Shown here: piece by piece, positions 1 through 8,745 of the stretch | How the letters are laid out: each line of letters opens with the position of its first letter | Position numbering within the stretch: position 1 is the stretch's first letter | DNA from: Compostimonas suwonensis | GTDB lineage: Bacteria > Actinomycetota > Actinomycetes > Actinomycetales > Microbacteriaceae | DNA: 64,000 nucleotides | Direction of reading: 5' to 3' | Assembly: GCF_002797855.1 (NCBI RefSeq) | Contig: NZ_PGFB01000001.1 | Coordinates: 186,001 to 250,000 of the forward strand | Translations under genes and position numbers: made by a program | Notes under the pieces: model-generated | Database searches by the model: none | What the model was told of the DNA's origin: nothing | The model's input: only the letters and a program-made list of their open reading frames with translations

Positions 1-1476
1 ACGACGCGCGTCGTAGTTCTCGCCCTGGATGAGGTCGGTCTGCGTGTACGGACCGGCCGCCGTCTTCCAGCTCGAGTCGGTGTCGACCCACTCGTGGGTT
101 CCGTCGGAGTAGTCGATGCGCAGCTGCGCGATGAGCGAGTTGCGGTTGCCCCAGAGTCCCGTGCCGAAGCTCGCGACGGTTCCCGAGTACCAGCCGTCGC
201 CGAGCATGGCGCCGATGGCGTTGCCGCCGTTCTGCACGAGGTCGGTCACGTCGTAGCTCTGGTAGTCGATGCGCTTGCGGTAGTCCGTCCAGCCGGGAGC
301 GAGGTGCTCGTCGCCGACCTTCTGGCCGTTGATGCTGAGCTCGTAGACGCCGCGGGCGGCCGCGTAGACGCGTGCCGAGGTGACCGTCTTGCCGAGGGTG
401 AAGTCCTTGCGCAGGAGGGGCTTGGCCTGGTCGGCGCGGTAGATCATCTCGGTCGGGGAGATGACGTGCAGGCCGCCGGCCACGATGTTCCCGCCCGTGA
501 AGGGGTTGGAGCCGTCGCTGAAGTCGGTGTCGAGCAGCACGTCGCCGTTCGGCTTGGTGACCGTGATGGAGTGGTAGGTCGCCTCCTCGGCGCCTTCGAC
601 GGCGCCGGCCTGACGAACGCCGACGTAGCCCGTGGGGAAGGTGCTGTCGGTGAACTGGTCGATCTGCTCGCCGTCGAGCACGGCGGTGATGGTCGAGCCC
701 GAGAAGGTCACGCTGAAGGTGTGACTGCCGGTCAGGAGCTCGTCCTTGCTGATGAACGACGAGATGTCCTTGTTCTCGAGCACCGAGAAGCCGCCGTTGA
801 CCTTTTTGTGCGGGCGGAAGCGCGGGGTTCCGTCGGCCACGCTCAACTGCATCATGTAGTAGTTGTTGAGGTCTCGGGCGTGCGCGGTCAGGCCCATCAC
901 GAGGTTGTTGATCGTGAAGCTGGTGGTCACCGTGTAGTCACCCCACTCCGCCATCTGCGCCGCTGGGTCCGGCCCGCCGATCCAGTCGGCCTGCCAGTCG
1001 TCGTCGCCGAGCAGGGCGGTCTCGAACCAGGCGGGAGAGCTCCAGTCGGACTGCACGCCGTGGTTGCTCGTGGCGCGCACCTGCCAGAAGTAGCGCGTCT
1101 GCGACTCGAGGTCCGGCCCCTCGTAGAGCACGTTGAGCTGCTCCGCGGATTGCACGGCTCCCGACGACCAGACGTCGGCATCGGGCAGGGATGCCTCGGA
1201 GCTCGCCACGCGCACCTCGTACGACTTCTGCGTCACACCGCGCCCCGACGACTCGCTCTTCCAGCTGAGCACCGGGGTGTCGCCGTCGATGCCCAGGGGA
1301 TCGGTGAGCCCGTTGGTGCGCAGGCCCGTGACGGAGAAGGACTCCCCGTCGGCCGCCTGAGCGGGCGCGCCGCCCAGGGCCAGGCCCGCCGCCACGAGGG
1401 CGAAGGCCGCCACGGCCGCCGCCGCTCGTGAGATGAGACCGCGCCTGTGACGCGGTGTGGTGGTGCTGCGAATCAT
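1..1476 (-). CDS. Secreted alpha-L-rhamnosidase (GH78), N-terminal part
   Basis: The gene runs off the left edge; 492 codons are visible. Residues 1-41 form a signal peptide ending APAQA. Next comes an Ig/FN3-like N-terminal domain of bacterial alpha-L-rhamnosidases, then a concanavalin-like insert, then the rhamnosidase N-terminal domain (ARVYAAARGVYELSINGQKV near positions 290-400, followed by LAPGWTDYRK and GDGWYSG). The (alpha/alpha)6 catalytic barrel lies outside the window. The family releases terminal L-rhamnose from plant glycosides or polysaccharides, which fits the divergent rhamnose import and catabolic operon. Start 1476 has an AGGA ribosome site about 8 nt upstream. The same frame stays open without a stop to an ATG at 1779, so the true N-terminus is uncertain (see next entry). 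Confidence 0.9.
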   Translation of the reverse strand, partial: MIRSTTTPRHRRGLISRAAAAVAAFALVAAGLALGGAPAQAADGESFSVTGLRTNGLTDPLGIDGDTPVLSWKSESSGRGVTQKSYEVRVASSEASLPDADVWSSGAVQSAEQLNVLYEGPDLESQTRYFWQVRATSNHGVQSDWSSPAWFETALLGDDDWQADWIGGPDPAAQMAEWGDYTVTTSFTINNLVMGLTAHARDLNNYYMMQLSVADGTPRFRPHKKVNGGFSVLENKDISSFISKDELLTGSHTFSVTFSGSTITAVLDGEQIDQFTDSTFPTGYVGVRQAGAVEGAEEATYHSITVTKPNGDVLLDTDFSDGSNPFTGGNIVAGGLHVISPTEMIYRADQAKPLLRKDFTLGKTVTSARVYAAARGVYELSINGQKVGDEHLAPGWTDYRKRIDYQSYDVTDLVQNGGNAIGAMLGDGWYSGTVASFGTGLWGNRNSLIAQLRIDYSDGTHEWVDTDSSWKTAAGPYTQTDLIQGENYDARR

Positions 1477-1779
1477 GCGCGATGTCCTAACGATTCGAGG
1501 GGTGGGGGAGGTGGAGGATGCGCGTCGGCGACGCGAGACGAGGAGGAAGACGCCCGCTCCGGCGAGGAGCAGCACGACGGCGCCGGCGGTCCAGGGGAGC
1601 GAGCCGGCTCCCACCGACGCGGCCGTCGTGGAGGCGGGAGACGGGTCGGCCTGCGCTGCAGCCGCGACGAGGAGCGAGGAGGCCACGAGGGCGAGGGCGG
1701 CGACCGCGGTCGCGATCCGGGTGATCCTCCCGCGCGCCGTTCGGCCGGCGCGGGGGTGTGCAGATGTAGTGGGGGCCAT
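1477..1779 (-). CDS. Short exported ORF with sortase-like tail, in frame with the rhamnosidase
   Basis: From the ATG at 1779 (AGGAGA ribosome site 11 nt upstream) 101 codons are open and read straight into the rhamnosidase with no stop. The peptide has a signal sequence (residues 1-44, ending AAAQA), a short Ser/Thr/Ala linker, then LPWTA (61-65), a hydrophobic run (67-81) and RRRR (83-86). That order is the layout of a cell-wall sorting signal or single membrane anchor. Codon third positions are strongly G/C, as in real coding sequence. It could be an independent small envelope protein whose stop has been lost, a remnant of a larger anchored protein, or a true N-terminal extension. One extra or missing base upstream would bring a TAG into frame at 1487-1489, so a sequencing error is possible. 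Confidence 0.45.
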
Positions 1780-1847
1780 GGACCGCGTTGTCTCCTGGAT
1801 CTCGCCATCGAGCAAATACCGTGCAAAGGATTCAGACAAAGGGTGGA

Positions 1848-1875
1848 AGAAGCGCTTCTGCCTTGAAACGATTCA
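1848..1875. promoter_or_regulatory. Two LacI-type palindromic operators
   Basis: AGAAGCGCTTCT (1848-1859) is a perfect palindrome with a central CG. TGAAACGATTCA (1864-1875) has matching TGAA/TTCA arms. Both have the form of LacI-family operators. They lie just downstream of the minus-strand promoter at 1896-1923, where a bound repressor would block the rhamnosidase. The second motif recurs at 2110-2121 (one mismatch) and exactly at 7398-7409, so one regulator probably controls all three. No LacI-family gene is in the window. Confidence 0.65.
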
Positions 1876-1895
1876 TCATTGGCCGAGACCATGAA

Positions 1896-1923
1896 CATAT
1901 AACACCCGGGGCGCCGAGGGCAA
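1896..1923 (-). promoter_or_regulatory. Candidate promoter of the rhamnosidase gene
   Basis: On the minus strand TTGCCC (1923-1918) and TATATG (1901-1896) are separated by 16 bp, a sigma-70-like pair. Transcription would start near 1889 and run through the two LacI-type operators. The pairing is moderate rather than consensus. Confidence 0.45.
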
Positions 1924-2030
1924 CAGGATCATCCCGACGGTGATCGAGACGCGACCCGGGCCGGCCACCCGTCGACTCCGGCCGCCGGAAGCGCGCCGAC
2001 GCGCGGCGGGGCCCGTTCGGGGGACGTTCC

Positions 2031-2048
2031 GATAACGAATTCGCTATC
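2031..2048. promoter_or_regulatory. 18-bp palindrome upstream of the rha importer promoter
   Basis: GATAACGAATTCGCTATC is an inverted repeat with one mismatched pair, 14 bp upstream of the -35 box at 2063. Its position suits an activator or second regulator site for the importer operon. No cognate protein can be assigned. Confidence 0.4.
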
Positions 2049-2062
2049 GTCGCCGCACTGAC

Positions 2063-2127
2063 TTGACATCATCCGGGCGCCGCCGTAGATTTCTCACGTT
2101 CGTTCGAGTTAAAACGATTCAATCGTT
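2063..2127 (+). promoter_or_regulatory. Promoter and operator of the rhamnose importer operon
   Basis: TTGACA (2063-2068), a 17-bp spacer and TAGATT (2086-2091) form a near-consensus housekeeping promoter. Directly downstream lies TAAAACGATTCA (2110-2121), overlapping a perfect palindrome AACGATT-C-AATCGTT (2113-2127). This is the layout of a LacI-repressed promoter; the site matches those at 1864 and 7398. Confidence 0.75.
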
Positions 2128-2173
2128 CTCACACTCCACTCAGCTCCTCATTGCGGAGGTTAGGTCCAGATCA

Positions 2174-3697
2174 ATGACGATTAGCCCCAGTACCACCGGC
2201 TCACCAGCCCTGGAGCTCCGAGACGTCGCCAAGTCCTTCGGCTCGGTCGTGGCGCTCCGCTCCGGAACGCTCGCCCTGCACAGCAACTCGATCCACGCTC
2301 TCGTGGGCGAGAACGGCGCCGGCAAGTCCACGCTCGTGAAGATCATCGCCGGGCTCTACCAGCGCGACGCCGGGATCTTCACCCTCGAAGGCCAGCCCGT
2401 CGACTTCAAGTCGACCGCGGAGTCCAAGGCCGCGGGCATCGCGGTCATCTACCAGGAGCCCACGCTCTTCCCCGACCTCTCGGTCACCGAGAACGTCTTT
2501 ATGGGGCGCCAGCCCACGGGCCGCTTCGGCCGCATCGACCGCAAGGCCATGCGCACCGAGGTCGTCGGCCTCTTCAAGCGCCTCGGCGTGCGCATCGACC
2601 CCGACCGCCCGGCAGAGGGCCTCTCGATCGCCGACCAGCAGATCATCGAGATCGCCAAGGCCATCTCGCTCGACGCCAAGGTGCTCGTCATGGACGAGCC
2701 GACCGCCGCGCTCAGCGGCGTCGAGGTCGACAGGCTCTTCGCCGTCGCCCGCAGCCTGCGCGACGAGGGCCGCGCCCTCCTCTTCATCTCCCACCGCTTC
2801 GACGAGGTCTTCGACCTCTGCGACACCATCACGGTCATGCGCGACGGCGAGTACATCTCGACCGACGCGATCGCCGACACCAACGTCGACGAGATCGTGC
2901 GCCGTATGGTCGGCCGCGACGTCACCGACCTCTTCCCCAAGCAGGAGGCGGCGATCGGCGGTGTGCTGCTCGAGGTGACCGGCCTCCGCTCGGCGGGCGT
3001 CTTCAACGACATCAGCTTCCAGGTGCACGCGGGAGAGATCGTCGCCCTCGCCGGGCTCGTCGGAGCCGGCCGCAGCGAGGTCGCCCGCGCGATCTTCGGC
3101 GTCGACCCCTACGACGGCGGAAGCGCGACGATCGACGGCAAGAGGATCCCGCCGAGGAACCCCTCGGCCGCGATGGGACTCGGGCTCGCGCTCGTCCCCG
3201 AGGATCGCCGCAAGCAGGGCCTCGTGCTCGACTCCTCCGTCTCGCGCAACATCACGATGGCCATCCAGCGCCAGCTCGCGAAGCTCGGCCTCATCACCTC
3301 GGGCATCGAGAACGCCTCGGCGCAGATCTGGGCGAGCCGGCTCGAGGTCAAGGCGAGCGCGCTCGACACCGTCGCCGGAACCCTGAGCGGCGGAAACCAG
3401 CAGAAGGTCGTGCTCGGGAAGTGGCTCGCCACCGACCCGCGGGTGCTCATCATCGACGAGCCCACCCGAGGCATCGACGTGGGCACCAAGTCCGAAGTCC
3501 ACCGCCTGCTCTCCGAGCTCGCCGGCCAGGGCATGGGCATCCTCATGATCTCGTCCGAACTCCCGGAGGTCCTCGGCATGGCCGACCGCGTGCTGGTCAT
3601 GCGCGAGGGTCGGATCACCGCGGAGATCGATCGTGCGAACGCGACCTCGGAGACGGTCATGTTCGCAGCCACACACGCAACGGAGCAGCACTCGTGA
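2174..3697 (+). CDS. rhaT: Rhamnose ABC importer, double ATP-binding subunit
   Basis: A 507-residue cytoplasmic ATPase of the RbsA/RhaT type with two fused ABC domains. The first has Walker [10 protein letters not shown] (45-53) and Walker [13 protein letters not shown] (about 171-182). The second has the signature LSGGNQQK (about 404-411) and [13 protein letters not shown], but its P-loop is degenerate (GLVGAGRSE), as is usual for this family. The ATG at 2174 is chosen because the conserved fold begins right after it; GGAGG lies 14 nt upstream. An in-frame ATG further upstream would add residues lying in the operator region. The stop overlaps the GTG of the next gene, so translation is probably coupled. 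Rhamnose is inferred from rhaM, rhaI, rhaEW and rhaB downstream. Confidence 0.9.
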   Translation: MTISPSTTGSPALELRDVAKSFGSVVALRSGTLALHSNSIHALVGENGAGKSTLVKIIAGLYQRDAGIFTLEGQPVDFKSTAESKAAGIAVIYQEPTLFPDLSVTENVFMGRQPTGRFGRIDRKAMRTEVVGLFKRLGVRIDPDRPAEGLSIADQQIIEIAKAISLDAKVLVMDEPTAALSGVEVDRLFAVARSLRDEGRALLFISHRFDEVFDLCDTITVMRDGEYISTDAIADTNVDEIVRRMVGRDVTDLFPKQEAAIGGVLLEVTGLRSAGVFNDISFQVHAGEIVALAGLVGAGRSEVARAIFGVDPYDGGSATIDGKRIPPRNPSAAMGLGLALVPEDRRKQGLVLDSSVSRNITMAIQRQLAKLGLITSGIENASAQIWASRLEVKASALDTVAGTLSGGNQQKVVLGKWLATDPRVLIIDEPTRGIDVGTKSEVHRLLSELAGQGMGILMISSELPEVLGMADRVLVMREGRITAEIDRANATSETVMFAATHATEQHS

Positions 3698-4737
3698 CCA
3701 CCACACTCACGCCACCCCCGACCCGCACGCCGAACGCCTTCGCGCACGGCCTCGGCACGTTCCTGCGTGCCCGGGAGACCGGCATCCTGATCGCGCTCGT
3801 GCTCGTGGTGCTCGTCACCACGGTGAAGAACCCCAACTTCATCTTCAGCGCCGACGGATGGCGCGACCTCCTGCTCACGCCGTCGATCCTCGTGCTCGTG
3901 GCCGTCGGCCAGGCGATCGTCATCATCACCCGCAGCGTCGACCTGTCGGTCGGCTCGATCCTCGGACTCACCGCCTACCTCACCGGCCGGCTCTTCCTCG
4001 ACCTCCAGGGCATCCCAATCATCGTGGTGTTCCTGGCGGGCATCGTCTTCGGCGGTCTCCTCGGGGTGATCAACGGCATGCTCGTCGCCTATGCGAAAGT
4101 GCCCGCGCTCGTCATCACGCTCGGAACCCTCTACGCATATAGAGGTATCAACGTGCTCTGGGCGGGCAGCGACCGGATCAACGCCTCCGACATGCCGAAG
4201 GACTTCCTGGCTCTCGGTACCGGGTCGATCCTGAGCATCCCGCTGCTGACGATCATCGCCCTCGTGGTGCTCATCGTGGCCGCCTGGTACATGAAGAACA
4301 TCCGCGGGGGCCGCGAGTTCTACGCGATCGGCTCCGACCCGGCGGCCGCAGAGCTCTACGGGCTCAAGGTCACCAAGCGCATCATCATCGCGTTCATCGC
4401 CTCCGGCGCCCTCTCCGGTCTCGCCGGCGTGCTCTACGCGGCACGCTACGGCACCATCAACTCCCAGGCGGGCAGCGGCTTCGAGCTCGATGCCGTCGGC
4501 GCGGCGGTGATCGGCGGTGTCGCGATCTTCGGAGGCAGCGGAACCGTCTGGGGCGCCGCGATCGGCGCCGTGCTCCTCCTCACCATCAACAGGGCTCTCC
4601 CGATCATCGGCGTCCCCGACTTCTGGCAGCGCGCCGTCGTCGGCGTGCTCATCATCGGGGCGATCGTGCTCGACCGCCTGCTGGCCCTCCGACAATCTCG
4701 CAAGCTCCTCGAGGCGAGGGAGTACTCCGATGACTGA
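3694..4737 (+). CDS. rhaP: Rhamnose ABC importer, permease 1
   Basis: A 347-residue integral membrane protein of the RbsC/BPD_transp_2 family. Its many hydrophobic segments start around residue 28 ([15 protein letters not shown]), and it carries the family EAA-like signature ([15 protein letters not shown]) near the C-terminus. The GTG start at 3694 overlaps the rhaT stop by 4 nt. It pairs with the next permease as a heterodimeric channel, unlike the second importer of this window, which has only one permease. Confidence 0.88.
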   Translation: MTTTLTPPPTRTPNAFAHGLGTFLRARETGILIALVLVVLVTTVKNPNFIFSADGWRDLLLTPSILVLVAVGQAIVIITRSVDLSVGSILGLTAYLTGRLFLDLQGIPIIVVFLAGIVFGGLLGVINGMLVAYAKVPALVITLGTLYAYRGINVLWAGSDRINASDMPKDFLALGTGSILSIPLLTIIALVVLIVAAWYMKNIRGGREFYAIGSDPAAAELYGLKVTKRIIIAFIASGALSGLAGVLYAARYGTINSQAGSGFELDAVGAAVIGGVAIFGGSGTVWGAAIGAVLLLTINRALPIIGVPDFWQRAVVGVLIIGAIVLDRLLALRQSRKLLEAREYSDD

Positions 4738-5797
4738 CACCACCACCGACCCCAGGACTGCCGAGACCGTGCGCAGCTACAAGAACTACAGCCAGCCGCT
4801 CTGGCGTCGTGTCCTCTTCACCCGCGAGGCCGCGATCATCGGGCTGCTCATCGTCGTGATCATCGTGGCCGCGGCCTCGGTGAAGAACTTCGGCACCCCG
4901 ATCACGATGACCTACCTGCTGCTGGATGTCGCGCCCATCCTGCTCATCGCCCTGCCGATGACCCTCGTGATCATCACGGGCGAGATCGACCTCTCGGTAG
5001 CGAGCGTCGTCGGCCTCAGCAGCGTGCTGCTCGGCATCCTGCACCAGGCGGGCCTGCCCATCGAGGTCGCCGGGCTCATCGCGCTCGTCGCCGGCGCTCT
5101 CGGCGGCGCGCTCAACGGCTTCCTCGTGACGGTCGTGGGCCTGCCCTCGCTCGCCGTCACGATCGGAACGCTCGCGCTCTACCGCGGTCTCGCGGTCGGC
5201 CTGCTCGGCACGACCGCGGTCACCGACTTCCCCGAGTTCTGGACCGACCTCGCGAAGGCGAAGATCGGCGAGACGGGCATCCCCGTCATCATGATCCCCT
5301 TCGTCGTGCTCGCAATCGTGTTCGCGATCGTGCTGCACTTCACGCCGTTCGGCCGCGGGGTGTTCTCGATCGGCCTCAGCTCCGAGGCCGCGACCTTCTC
5401 GGGCGTCAACGTCAACCGCACGAAGTTCATCCTCTTCGTGCTCACCGGCACGGTCTCGGCCCTCGCCGGCATCTACTACACGCTCCGGTTCGGCAGCGCC
5501 CGCGGCGACAACGCGACGGGGCTCGAGCTGAGCGTCATCGCGGCCGTGCTCCTCGGCGGCGTGTCGATCTTCGGCGGTCGTGGGGCCATCCACGGCGTCA
5601 TCGCCGGCGTGCTCCTCATCGGGGTGCTCGCGAGCGCCCTGCGCCTCGCGAACGTCACCTCCGATGTCATCAACATCATCACGGGAGTGCTCCTCGTGCT
5701 CTCGGTGGTGTCAACAAGCTTCCTGGCTTGGCTGCAGAAGAAGCGGCTGAGACCCGGAGGGATAAAACGAGCAGGGATCTCCGCAGCCAAGGTGTAG
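4730..5797 (+). CDS. rhaQ: Rhamnose ABC importer, permease 2
   Basis: A 355-residue RbsC-like permease that overlaps the end of rhaP by 8 nt (ATG 4730, rhaP stop 4735-4737), a sign of translational coupling. Membrane segments are evident from residue about 35 (AAIIGLLIVVIIVAAASV). The conserved GGVSIFGGRGAIHG loop near residue 280 is the ATPase contact region. It is distinct in sequence from rhaP, so the two probably form a heterodimer. Another open frame upstream covers the same DNA only because rhaP lies there. Confidence 0.88.
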   Translation: MTDTTTDPRTAETVRSYKNYSQPLWRRVLFTREAAIIGLLIVVIIVAAASVKNFGTPITMTYLLLDVAPILLIALPMTLVIITGEIDLSVASVVGLSSVLLGILHQAGLPIEVAGLIALVAGALGGALNGFLVTVVGLPSLAVTIGTLALYRGLAVGLLGTTAVTDFPEFWTDLAKAKIGETGIPVIMIPFVVLAIVFAIVLHFTPFGRGVFSIGLSSEAATFSGVNVNRTKFILFVLTGTVSALAGIYYTLRFGSARGDNATGLELSVIAAVLLGGVSIFGGRGAIHGVIAGVLLIGVLASALRLANVTSDVINIITGVLLVLSVVSTSFLAWLQKKRLRPGGIKRAGISAAKV

Positions 5798-5857
5798 ATC
5801 CCACCCCTCGCGTCGATGCAATCACATCGGCTTACGTCAATGAAAGGAAGAACAACG

Positions 5858-6919
5858 ATGTTGTTTCAGAAGCTCCGCTCGGGCAAGGCCCGAGCCGGCG
5901 CGGTCGCAGCTCTCGCTGTGAGCATCGCCCTTGTCGCCACCGGTTGTGCCTCGAACGGTTCCACCAGTGACTCGAGTGAAGGCGGCGACAGCGGAAGCGG
6001 CGACGCCAACCTGTCCATCACCTTCCTCCCGAAGAACCTGGGCAACCCGTACTTCGACACCTCGGACGCCGGCGGCCAGAAGGCCGTCGAGTCCTTCGGC
6101 GGCACCTTCGCCGAGGTCGGCCCCGCAGAGGCCAGCCCTGACGCCCAGGTCAGCTACATCAACACCCTGACCCAGCAGGGCGTCGGCGGCATCGTCGTCT
6201 CCGCCAACGATCCCAAGGCCATCTGCGACGCGCTCAACGAGGCACGCGACGCCGGGGTCAAGGTCGTCACCTTCGACTCCGACACCAACCCCGAGTGCCG
6301 CGACATCTTCGTGAACCAGGCCGACTCCGCCGGCATCGCACAGGTGCAGGTCGACCTCATCGCCGAGCAGATCGGTGACGCGGGCGAGATCGCGATCCTG
6401 TCGGCCGCGGCCAACGCGACCAACCAGAACGAGTGGATCGACCTCATGAAGGAAGAGCTCGCGGCCAGCCACCCGAACATCACGGTCGTCGACACCGTGT
6501 ACGGCGACGACGACGACCAGACCTCGTTCGACAAGACCGCGGCGCTGCTCCAGACCCACCCCAACCTCAAGGGCATCGTCTCGCCCACGACGGTCGGCAT
6601 CGCGGCGGCGGCTCGCTACCTGCAGACCTCCGACTTCAAGGGCAAGGTCGCACTGACCGGTCTCGGCACGCCGAACCAGATGCGCGACTACGTCGAAGAC
6701 GGAACCGTCACGGCCTTCGCGCTGTGGAACCCGGCCGACCTCGGCTACCTCTCGGCTTTCGCCGCGAAGGCGCTCATCGAGGGCACCATCACGGGCGCCG
6801 AGGGCGACACCTTCGACGCGGGCGACCTCGGCGAGTACACGGTCGGCGCTGACGGCGTCGTCCTGCTCGGCGACCCGTTCGTGTTCGATGCAGACAACAT
6901 CGGCGACTTCGACTTCTAA
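5858..6919 (+). CDS. rhaS: Rhamnose-binding lipoprotein of the ABC importer
   Basis: A 353-residue periplasmic-binding-protein-like lipoprotein. The N-terminus (RSGKARAGAVAALAVSIALV) and a lipobox ending ATGC place the lipidated Cys at about residue 29, followed by a Ser/Gly-rich linker. The body has the type I sugar-binding fold (ISITFLPKNLGNPYF start, VSANDPKAIC, FDSDTNPECR, and a KALIEG segment near the end). The ATG at 5858 has AAAGGAAG 8 nt upstream. It is the last importer gene before a strong hairpin (6938-6970), which would let this protein be made in excess over the genes beyond it. Confidence 0.9.
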   Translation: MLFQKLRSGKARAGAVAALAVSIALVATGCASNGSTSDSSEGGDSGSGDANLSITFLPKNLGNPYFDTSDAGGQKAVESFGGTFAEVGPAEASPDAQVSYINTLTQQGVGGIVVSANDPKAICDALNEARDAGVKVVTFDSDTNPECRDIFVNQADSAGIAQVQVDLIAEQIGDAGEIAILSAAANATNQNEWIDLMKEELAASHPNITVVDTVYGDDDDQTSFDKTAALLQTHPNLKGIVSPTTVGIAAAARYLQTSDFKGKVALTGLGTPNQMRDYVEDGTVTAFALWNPADLGYLSAFAAKALIEGTITGAEGDTFDAGDLGEYTVGADGVVLLGDPFVFDADNIGDFDF

Positions 6920-6937
6920 GCCGCCCTTGTGAAGGAA

Positions 6938-6970
6938 GTCCGGCCGGCGGAGGTGGTCCGCCGGCCGGAC
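6938..6970 (+). terminator. Strong hairpin after rhaS
   Basis: A perfect 14-bp inverted repeat (6938-6951 with 6957-6970) with a 5-nt loop GGTGG, all G/C. There is no T-run, so it is probably a partial terminator or an mRNA-stabilising hairpin at the end of the binding-protein gene, as is common in sugar ABC operons. Confidence 0.65.
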
Positions 6971-7028
6971 CTCACCACACCGACCACCACACGAGTTTTC
7001 CGACGCATCCGCGGGAAGGACAGGCGAC

Positions 7029-7400
7029 ATGCACAGAGTGTGCTTCCAGCTGCAGGTCAAGGCCGACCGCATCGCCGAGTACCGCCTGCGTCACGCGGCC
7101 GTCTGGCCCGACATGCTCCACGCCTTGAGGTCGACGGGCTGGAACAACTATTCGATCTTCCTTCGGCCCGACGGACTGCTCATCGGGTACTTCGAGACGC
7201 CCTCCCTCGAGGAGGCGCAGGCCGGAATGGCCCGCACCGATGTCAACGACCGCTGGCAGGCGGAGATGGCCGAGTTCTTCGTCGACCTCGGGGAGGCGAA
7301 GCCCGACGAGGGCTTTCTCGTGCTCGATGAGATCTTCCACCTGGAGGATCAGATTGACTCCCTCGGCGCCGGGGGTTACAGTCGACCGACGCCCGATTGA
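7029..7400 (+). CDS. rhaM: L-rhamnose mutarotase
   Basis: A 123-residue member of the RhaM/RhaU family (about 105-120 aa usual). It interconverts the alpha and beta anomers of L-rhamnose so that the isomerase gets its preferred form. Conserved features are the N-terminal RVCFQLQVK strand, the YRLRHAAVWPDML segment with catalytic His, and GWNNYSIFLR. The ATG at 7029 follows GGAAGGAC. The last codons carry an internal promoter for rhaI, and the TGA stop (7398-7400) is also the first three bases of the LacI-type operator. Confidence 0.93.
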   Translation: MHRVCFQLQVKADRIAEYRLRHAAVWPDMLHALRSTGWNNYSIFLRPDGLLIGYFETPSLEEAQAGMARTDVNDRWQAEMAEFFVDLGEAKPDEGFLVLDEIFHLEDQIDSLGAGGYSRPTPD

Positions 7401-7409
7401 AACGATTCA
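7354..7409 (+). promoter_or_regulatory. Internal promoter and operator for rhaI
   Basis: TTGACT (7354-7359), 17 bp, TACAGT (7377-7382), then the operator TGAAACGATTCA (7398-7409). Spacing and order copy the importer promoter. The whole promoter lies inside the 3' end of rhaM, so rhaI and the genes after it can be transcribed separately from the importer. Confidence 0.7.
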
Positions 7410-7476
7410 TAATCCGAATCACCGGATGAGCTCCACAGCAGACACCAACCCACCACCACAGAGAAGTGACCAGCAC

Positions 7477-8643
7477 ATGACCACCTTCACCTCCATCGCC
7501 GCTCGACTCGAGGGTCAGGCAATCGAACTGCCTTCGTGGGCGTTTGGAAACTCGGGCACCCGGTTCAAGGTCTTCACGACCCCGGGCACGCCGCGCTCGG
7601 CGGAAGAGAAGATCGCCGACGCCGCGACCGTCAACCGCCTCACCGGCCTCGCGCCGACCGTCGCCCTGCACATCCCGTGGGACCAGGTCGACGACTTCGC
7701 CGCCCTCGGCCGCTTCGCGAACGACCACGGCGTCTCGCTCGGCACGGTGAACTCGAACACCTTCCAAGACAACGACTACAAGTTCGGCAGCCTCACCCAC
7801 ACGGATCCCGTGATCCGCCAGAAGGCGATCGACCACCACTTCGCGTGCATCGACATCATGAACCAGACCGGCTCGCGCGACCTCAAGATCTGGCTCGCCG
7901 ACGGCACCAACTACCCGGGCCAGGGCGACATGCGCGGTCGGCAGGATCGCCTCTCCGACTCGCTGCAGCAGATCTACGCCCGCCTGAGCGACGAGCAGCG
8001 CCTCGTGCTCGAGTACAAGTTCTTCGAACCCGCTTTCTACCACACGGATGTCCCGGACTGGGGCACCTCCTACGCCCAGGTCTCGGCGCTCGGCGACAAG
8101 GCCATGGTCTGCCTCGACACGGGACACCACGCCCCCGGCACCAACATCGAGTTCATCGTCATGCAGCTGCTGCGCCTCGGCAAGCTCGGCTCCTTCGACT
8201 TCAACTCCCGCTTCTACGCCGACGACGACCTCATCGTCGGCGCGGCGGACCCGTTCCAGCTGTTCCGCATCCTCGTCGAGGTCGTGCGCGGAGGCGGCTA
8301 CGGCCCCGGCAGCCCGGTCGCTTTTATGCTCGACCAGTGCCACAACATCGAGGACAAGATCCCCGGCCAGATCCGCTCCGTGCTCAACGTGCAGGAGATG
8401 ACCGCACGCGCCCTCCTCGTCGACACCGAGGCTCTGACGGTCGCGCAGGAGGCCGGTGACGTGCTCGGCGCCAACGGCATCCTCATGGACGCGTTCTACA
8501 CCGACGTGCGCGCCGACCTCGGCGCCTGGCGCGAGGAGCGCGGCCTGCCCGCCGACCCGATGGCCGCATACGCGGCATCCGGCTACCAGCAGAAGATCGC
8601 AGAAGACCGCGCCGGCGGAACCCAGCTCAGCTGGGGCGCCTGA
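7477..8643 (+). CDS. rhaI: L-rhamnose isomerase (RhaI type)
   Basis: A 388-residue TIM-barrel isomerase converting L-rhamnose to L-rhamnulose. It is of the actinobacterial/Pseudomonas RhaI family, not the E. coli RhaA family. Visible features are VALHIPWD, the LEYKFFEPAFY strand with a metal-binding Glu, CLDTGHHAPGTNIE with metal/substrate Asp and His, and FDFNSRFYADDDL. The ATG at 7477 is preferred, close to the usual length; an ATG at 7426 would add 17 residues with no known role. A Zn or Mn requirement is known from the family, not seen. Conserved regions are intact, so it should be active. Confidence 0.93.
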   Translation: MTTFTSIAARLEGQAIELPSWAFGNSGTRFKVFTTPGTPRSAEEKIADAATVNRLTGLAPTVALHIPWDQVDDFAALGRFANDHGVSLGTVNSNTFQDNDYKFGSLTHTDPVIRQKAIDHHFACIDIMNQTGSRDLKIWLADGTNYPGQGDMRGRQDRLSDSLQQIYARLSDEQRLVLEYKFFEPAFYHTDVPDWGTSYAQVSALGDKAMVCLDTGHHAPGTNIEFIVMQLLRLGKLGSFDFNSRFYADDDLIVGAADPFQLFRILVEVVRGGGYGPGSPVAFMLDQCHNIEDKIPGQIRSVLNVQEMTARALLVDTEALTVAQEAGDVLGANGILMDAFYTDVRADLGAWREERGLPADPMAAYAASGYQQKIAEDRAGGTQLSWGA

Positions 8644-8656
8644 CACCCCTGATCTG

Positions 8657-8687
8657 CCGCAAAGTCGCGTCGTGAGCGGCTTTGCGG
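8657..8687 (+). terminator. Hairpin upstream of rhaEW copy 1
   Basis: CCGCAAAG (8657-8664) pairs with CTTTGCGG (8680-8687), with further inner pairing around a loop that includes CGTCGTGAG. No T-run follows. A related hairpin with the same loop core stands before the second rhaEW (20396-20425), and two stem pairs have changed together. It may be an attenuator or processing signal. Confidence 0.55.
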
Positions 8688-8745
8688 CAAGCCACCATCC
8701 CGAGTCACCCAGTCCGAAGTCAGAAGAGTCACAGAGAGACGAGAC

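Noticed and set aside
94-1431. Plus-strand 445-codon open frame at the left edge
   Set aside because: It is antisense to the alpha-L-rhamnosidase, whose signal peptide and N-terminal domains are clear on the minus strand.
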